Shown here: in pieces, positions 32,763-35,812 of the stretch | How positions within the stretch are numbered: the first letter of the stretch is position 1 | How the letters are laid out: each line of letters starts with the position of its first letter | From: Candidatus Hodarchaeota archaeon | Lineage (GTDB): Archaea > Asgardarchaeota > Heimdallarchaeia > Hodarchaeales > YT1-039 | NCBI GenBank assembly: GCA_016840025.1 | Contig: JAEOTF010000412.1 | Coordinates: 1-35,812 of the forward strand | Reading direction: 5' to 3' | Length of the DNA: 35,812 bases | Made by a program: the position numbers and the translations under genes | Notes under the pieces: generated by a model | Seen by the model: only the letters and a program-made list of their open reading frames with translations | The model's database searches: none | What the model was told of the DNA's origin: nothing

Positions 32763-33671
32763 TTAAGTCTTTGATTCGAATAGATCATGTAAGTAAATGG
32801 TTCCTTTCCCTAAGGTGCCGCCATAGTTGCTAGAAGTTATTTTTAATACGCCTGGAACCTTTGTAGCTTGCTCTATACCTATCTTCATTGCTTTTTTTAT
32901 GTCTTCTAGCCGTAACCCACTAACAATGACTTCATAAACACATTTCACTTCTTCGGAGATCATAGTCCCTTCATGGGGTAATATAGTGGGGCAGAATGCG
33001 TCATTTGTAGTAGCTACAACGTCAGTATATACTTTCCCCCCTACTTTGCTTCCAGAGGCAGCAATCTTTCCAACTATGTATGGGACTGCTTGTATGCCTT
33101 CTAGTGCTCGTTCTGCAGATTCCAAAGCTGCCTCAGATGAGTCAGCTAAAATAAGGAACATACCCCCTGTGACTGCCTTTCTGATTCCAAATTTCTTCTC
33201 TACATAGAACCACCCATCCATCCGGGGAATTTTATAGACCTTTCTGCCAAATTCTTCGGTTTCTTCCTCAAAACCGTCCCCAAATGTCTGAATAATGCTA
33301 CCTTTGATTTCAACAAATTTTTCAGCCATTTCTCTCGGTAAAGCATCAAAAACACTGGTTTGGGGATTTGGAATCGCTCCTTTCCGGATTCTAACAATAA
33401 GCCAGTGCGAGAGATTATCAAATTTCCTGTCAAGAAGCTGGATAATATAACCTGGTCTTCCATCGGGGGTTACATCGGGTTTTACATCTCTTTCGAGGGA
33501 AGCTTCGCAAGGGGGAATAGTAGCAGACCTTCCCAAACCCTTCGCTTCCATAGCAGCTTCATAAGCCCATCGTTTATTTACAGATGTGATGAGCAGTCTC
33601 GCAAATTTCGCTGTAAATGTTTCACAAAAGGTATCCACAACTGGGATCCCATTTAATAGCAATTTTGGCAT
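32763..33671 (-). CDS. ftr: Formylmethanofuran:tetrahydromethanopterin formyltransferase
   Basis: A 302-residue protein aligning by eye along the full length of archaeal Ftr: GIPVVDTFCETFTAKFARLL, TPDGRPGYIIQL, TFGDGFEEETEEFGRKVYKI, GIRKAVTGGMFLILADS, KIAASGSKVGGKVYTDVVAT, TNDAFCPTILPHEG, VKCVYEVIVSGL and SSNYGGTLGKGTIYLHDLF. Ftr moves the formyl group from formylmethanofuran to tetrahydromethanopterin in the cytoplasm. In Asgard archaea it belongs to the archaeal-type Wood-Ljungdahl branch or C1 oxidation; the other enzymes are not in this window. ATG 33671 has a poor Shine-Dalgarno. A 21-bp palindrome lies about 40 bases upstream and may be an operator. Confidence 0.95.
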   Translation of the reverse strand: MPKLLLNGIPVVDTFCETFTAKFARLLITSVNKRWAYEAAMEAKGLGRSATIPPCEASLERDVKPDVTPDGRPGYIIQLLDRKFDNLSHWLIVRIRKGAIPNPQTSVFDALPREMAEKFVEIKGSIIQTFGDGFEEETEEFGRKVYKIPRMDGWFYVEKKFGIRKAVTGGMFLILADSSEAALESAERALEGIQAVPYIVGKIAASGSKVGGKVYTDVVATTNDAFCPTILPHEGTMISEEVKCVYEVIVSGLRLEDIKKAMKIGIEQATKVPGVLKITSSNYGGTLGKGTIYLHDLFESKT

Positions 33672-33711
33672 AATTTGTCAACTATTAATCAATATTCCGA
33701 GAATCTACAGT

Positions 33712-33732
33712 CTAAAATCAGAATGATTTTAG
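33712..33732. promoter_or_regulatory. Perfect 21-bp palindrome upstream of ftr
   Basis: CTAAAATCA, a three-base centre GAA, and TGATTTTAG form a perfect inverted repeat 41-61 bases before the ftr start; outer ACAGT and ACTGT extend the symmetry with unequal spacing. The size and position suit an operator of a dimeric winged-helix protein. Confidence 0.5.
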
Positions 33733-33878
33733 TAAAAACTGTAATTGAGTAAAGCTTTTTTCTTTATGTTAGTTATAACTCTTCTGTGGTAAGTATATTG
33801 TCGGAGGAGAAGTATGAATATAGCAAGAATAGGGAACCTTAACATAATTATTGTTGTAATTTAAGAGAGATTTGGGAG

Positions 33879-33886
33879 TATATAAA
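33879..33886 (+). promoter_or_regulatory. TATA box far upstream of the TFB gene
   Basis: TATATAAA preceded by GGGAG predicts a start near 33908, leaving about 210 bases before ATG 34119. Confidence 0.5.
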
Positions 33887-34118
33887 TGTCTGAATGTACT
33901 TCTAAGGTATTAGCCTAATAGAAATTACAATGAATACTGAGTCTTTCGACCAGTAAATCCATTGAAAATTCGCTGAGATTAACAGGATACTGTCAATAAT
34001 AATCATCATAAGAAAAACTGATTAAAAATCTCATTAATCAGATCATGTAGTCTTAGAAAAACTTTGTCGCGAAACGTCTTTCCCCCTTTAGCATCTTACA
34101 ACAAAGGAAAAGATACTA

Positions 34119-35123
34119 ATGCCCGAGAATCAAAGATGTAATGAATGTAACGGGGAGACCGTCCAGACAGTATCAGATAATGTTTGTAATTCCTGTGGAC
34201 TTGTCCTCAGTCCTGTTTTTGTTGAACCGCAATTATCACAAAATGTAAATGAAGGATCAGACTCCTCTTCTTTTGGATCTTCTCAAGGCTTTCGTCTTCA
34301 TATTGCAGATAATTTGGGTTCTTTTATGGGAAAATATGGCACAAAATATCTTCGTGACTGTAATGGTCACTCATTAAGATCATTTCAATCAAAAAAATAT
34401 GCTCATCTTAAGAAATTAAATGATATTTACCTTCATGCGACCCCAGAGCAGAAGAGAAAATATCGAGCGCTTCGAATCCTTAATGAAGCATCTGGGACTC
34501 TAGAGTTACCTAAAAATATCCAACTTAAGGCATGTTATCTGCTTAGAAAGACGATGAACTCGTCAATGATTAAGGCAAATATCCCTGAATTAATCGCTGC
34601 GTCTTTATATTTATCAGCCCGTGTTTTAAAATATATAATTAGCCTTAAAGACATAATAAAAACATTTGAACAACAATTCAATAGTATTGACGGAAAAAAG
34701 ATTTTAAAAACGGCTGTTCAGATCAGAATGCTAACAGGGCAGACGATCCGTACAATCAGGGCTGAGGATTATGTAAATAAAGCTGTAGAAACATTATGTT
34801 CCTCTGCAAAAGTGAAAAATTCTTGTAATAAGAGAAATATCTCTATTGACTTCTTTCGTAGTGAGTTAATAAATAAAACACGATTCTTACTCAAAGAATT
34901 TCCTTCTATGGAGAGAGGTGGAAGAAATCCGTATGTTTTTGTCTGTGCTGTGCTAATAGCTGCTGAAAAACTTATAGCTTGGGAAAATGAACGTCCTACA
35001 ATTCTCACACAGCGATTAGTCGCTCAAGATTGTCAAATAGCGGAATATACCCTAAGAGAGCATTATTTACAGCTTGTAAAGCCACGATTCATAAAAGATT
35101 CAATTATTTATTCTAAAAAGTAA
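34119..35123 (+). CDS. Transcription initiation factor TFB (divergent paralogue)
   Basis: A 334-residue TFB. The N-terminal zinc ribbon has Cys7, Cys10, Cys23 and Cys26 (CNECNG...CNSCGLV). A linker of about 60 residues replaces the canonical B-finger/linker; it lacks a clear RTGxP motif and reads SSFGSSQGFRLHIADNLGSF. The first cyclin repeat is clear (about 105-200): LNEASGTLELPKNIQLKACY, IKANIPELIAASLYLSARVL and SLKDIIKTFE. The second repeat (about 215-325) is divergent, but ends with LTQRLVAQDCQIAEYTLREH. TFB joins TBP and RNA polymerase at TATA promoters. The changed linker suggests a specialised paralogue rather than the housekeeping factor. AAAGG is eleven bases before ATG 34119. Confidence 0.88.
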   Translation: MPENQRCNECNGETVQTVSDNVCNSCGLVLSPVFVEPQLSQNVNEGSDSSSFGSSQGFRLHIADNLGSFMGKYGTKYLRDCNGHSLRSFQSKKYAHLKKLNDIYLHATPEQKRKYRALRILNEASGTLELPKNIQLKACYLLRKTMNSSMIKANIPELIAASLYLSARVLKYIISLKDIIKTFEQQFNSIDGKKILKTAVQIRMLTGQTIRTIRAEDYVNKAVETLCSSAKVKNSCNKRNISIDFFRSELINKTRFLLKEFPSMERGGRNPYVFVCAVLIAAEKLIAWENERPTILTQRLVAQDCQIAEYTLREHYLQLVKPRFIKDSIIYSKK

Positions 35124-35179
35124 CCAACCCATAATTTACTTTTAAAATAATTAATGATTTTTCTATCTTGGCTGTAAAT

Positions 35180-35812
35180 ATGAATAAGGGATCACAAATC
35201 AGTAAAACTATGGTTTTTAGCAGTATAATGATAATATCATTATCAATAACGATTGTACAGGCCCCTATCAGTGATTTTAAATGGGATAGTAATGAAACCA
35301 TAGTCTTTCTTGGAGACTCTATTTCTCGAACTACTTCAACAGATGGACACTACGTTGTAGAATTAATGAGAAAAGATAAATGGAAAGAATTATCAAGTAT
35401 AAATAGCGCGGTATCAGGGGATTCGGCGTATAATTTTTATGAAAATGCTGCACGTGTCAATGATTTCGTAACAAAACATAAGCCCAATTATGTTATGGTT
35501 TACTTGGGTATTGCAGATGTAGTGTTTTATAATAACACCACTACATTCAAGAAGCATTATGAGTGGCTTATTGAAACCATTTTAGCTCAGAATCTAGGAA
35601 TTATAATATTCATTGTAAGATTTTCTTGGGTATATACTTTATCTGAGGAAGATCAGGAAGCTCATCTCGAAAAAATTGATGAGGTTGCTACTAGGCTAAA
35701 TTTACCGACTGCAGACGTTTATTCATATACTAAAGGGCACCTAAATTGGTTTGTGGATGGAGTGCATCCTAACGATCTAGGTGCTGCAAATATAGCTACT
35801 TGTTTGGATAAT
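35180..35812 (+). CDS. Secreted SGNH/GDSL-type hydrolase, cut by window end
   Basis: The frame from ATG 35180 is open to the last base (211 codons). Residues 1-29 are a signal segment (MVFSSIMIISLSITIVQAPI). Block I is VFLGDSISR (nucleophile Ser), block II Gly is in SAVSGDSAY, block III is YLGIADVVF and block V is DGVHPNDLGAA with the catalytic Asp and His. The usual block III G-x-N-D is G-I-A-D, so the oxyanion Asn is missing. SGNH enzymes act as esterases or deacetylases on lipids and glycans, here probably outside the membrane. A TTTTAAAATA element at 35140-35149 could be its promoter. The C-terminal part is outside the window. Confidence 0.8.
   Translation, partial: MNKGSQISKTMVFSSIMIISLSITIVQAPISDFKWDSNETIVFLGDSISRTTSTDGHYVVELMRKDKWKELSSINSAVSGDSAYNFYENAARVNDFVTKHKPNYVMVYLGIADVVFYNNTTTFKKHYEWLIETILAQNLGIIIFIVRFSWVYTLSEEDQEAHLEKIDEVATRLNLPTADVYSYTKGHLNWFVDGVHPNDLGAANIATCLDN

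Larger units (their letters stand above)
33672..34118. other. Divergent intergenic region, 447 bp
   Basis: It holds the ftr operator-like palindrome (33712-33732) and a good TATA box (33879-33886) reading towards the TFB gene, which begins 230 bp further on. Only frames of about ten codons or fewer follow that TATA box, for example ATG 33886 and ATG 33930. Confidence 0.5.

Noticed and set aside
1..35812. CRISPR arrays, tRNA and rRNA genes
   Set aside because: No regularly spaced repeats and no tRNA-like T-loop/anticodon arrangement or rRNA-like GC-rich conserved stretch was seen on reading both strands.

Overview
The window looks like a piece of a low-GC Asgard (Promethearchaeota) archaeon. 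Archaeal signs are a TFB-type initiation factor (34119-35123), formylmethanofuran:tetrahydromethanopterin formyltransferase (32763-33671), a PAC2-family protein, TATA-box promoters, T-tract terminators and TrmB-like winged-helix regulators. The Asgard flavour comes from two Ras/Rab-like small GTPases (2238-2882, 6706-7347) and a 966-residue protein with what looks like an N-terminal longin-like domain (19281-22181). I cannot assign a class from sequence alone.

Layout. 1-195 is the 3' end of a transposase gene. 323-2206 is a secreted beta-helix protein. 2238-8391 is mostly minus strand: GTPase, M28 peptidase, GAF protein, small protein, PAC2 protein, a degenerate GTPase and a TPR protein, interrupted by one plus-strand helical protein. 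8575-11340 holds a CBS protein followed by three tandem paralogous membrane proteins that share an N-terminal VGxVGGxRR motif and a C-terminal zinc ribbon. 11359-14979 (minus) is a four-gene one-carbon operon: corrinoid protein, homocysteine methyltransferase, MetH-activation-like protein and a non-pyrrolysine MttB homologue. Read together they resemble a methionine synthase split into separate subunits, with an MttB-type methyl donor module in place of the folate domain. A possible 18-codon leader peptide overlaps the first gene.

15114-15491 is a truncated saccharopine dehydrogenase-like gene. 15557-17254 encodes a thioredoxin-V4R-V4R fusion. 17667-22181 holds a small wHTH regulator, a membrane protein and the giant longin-like/coiled-coil protein. 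22532-27238 is a 1568-residue membrane-anchored subtilase with a beta-domain inserted after the catalytic His, followed by a small membrane protein and a decarboxylating dehydrogenase of the isocitrate/homoisocitrate family. 29129-30800 is an AT-rich locus that looks like one gene broken by two -1 frameshifts at A5 runs, with a possible PD-(D/E)XK-like core of QxK type. 30919-35812 holds a surface protein, a wHTH regulator, Ftr with a palindrome upstream, TFB after a long leader, and a secreted SGNH hydrolase cut by the window end.

The strongest candidates for undescribed biology are the zinc-ribbon membrane trio, the split methyltransferase operon, the longin-like giant protein, the pseudo-GTPase/TPR pair and the Trx-V4R-V4R fusion. 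No tRNA, rRNA or CRISPR array was seen. All functional calls rest on reading motifs by eye; no search was run.
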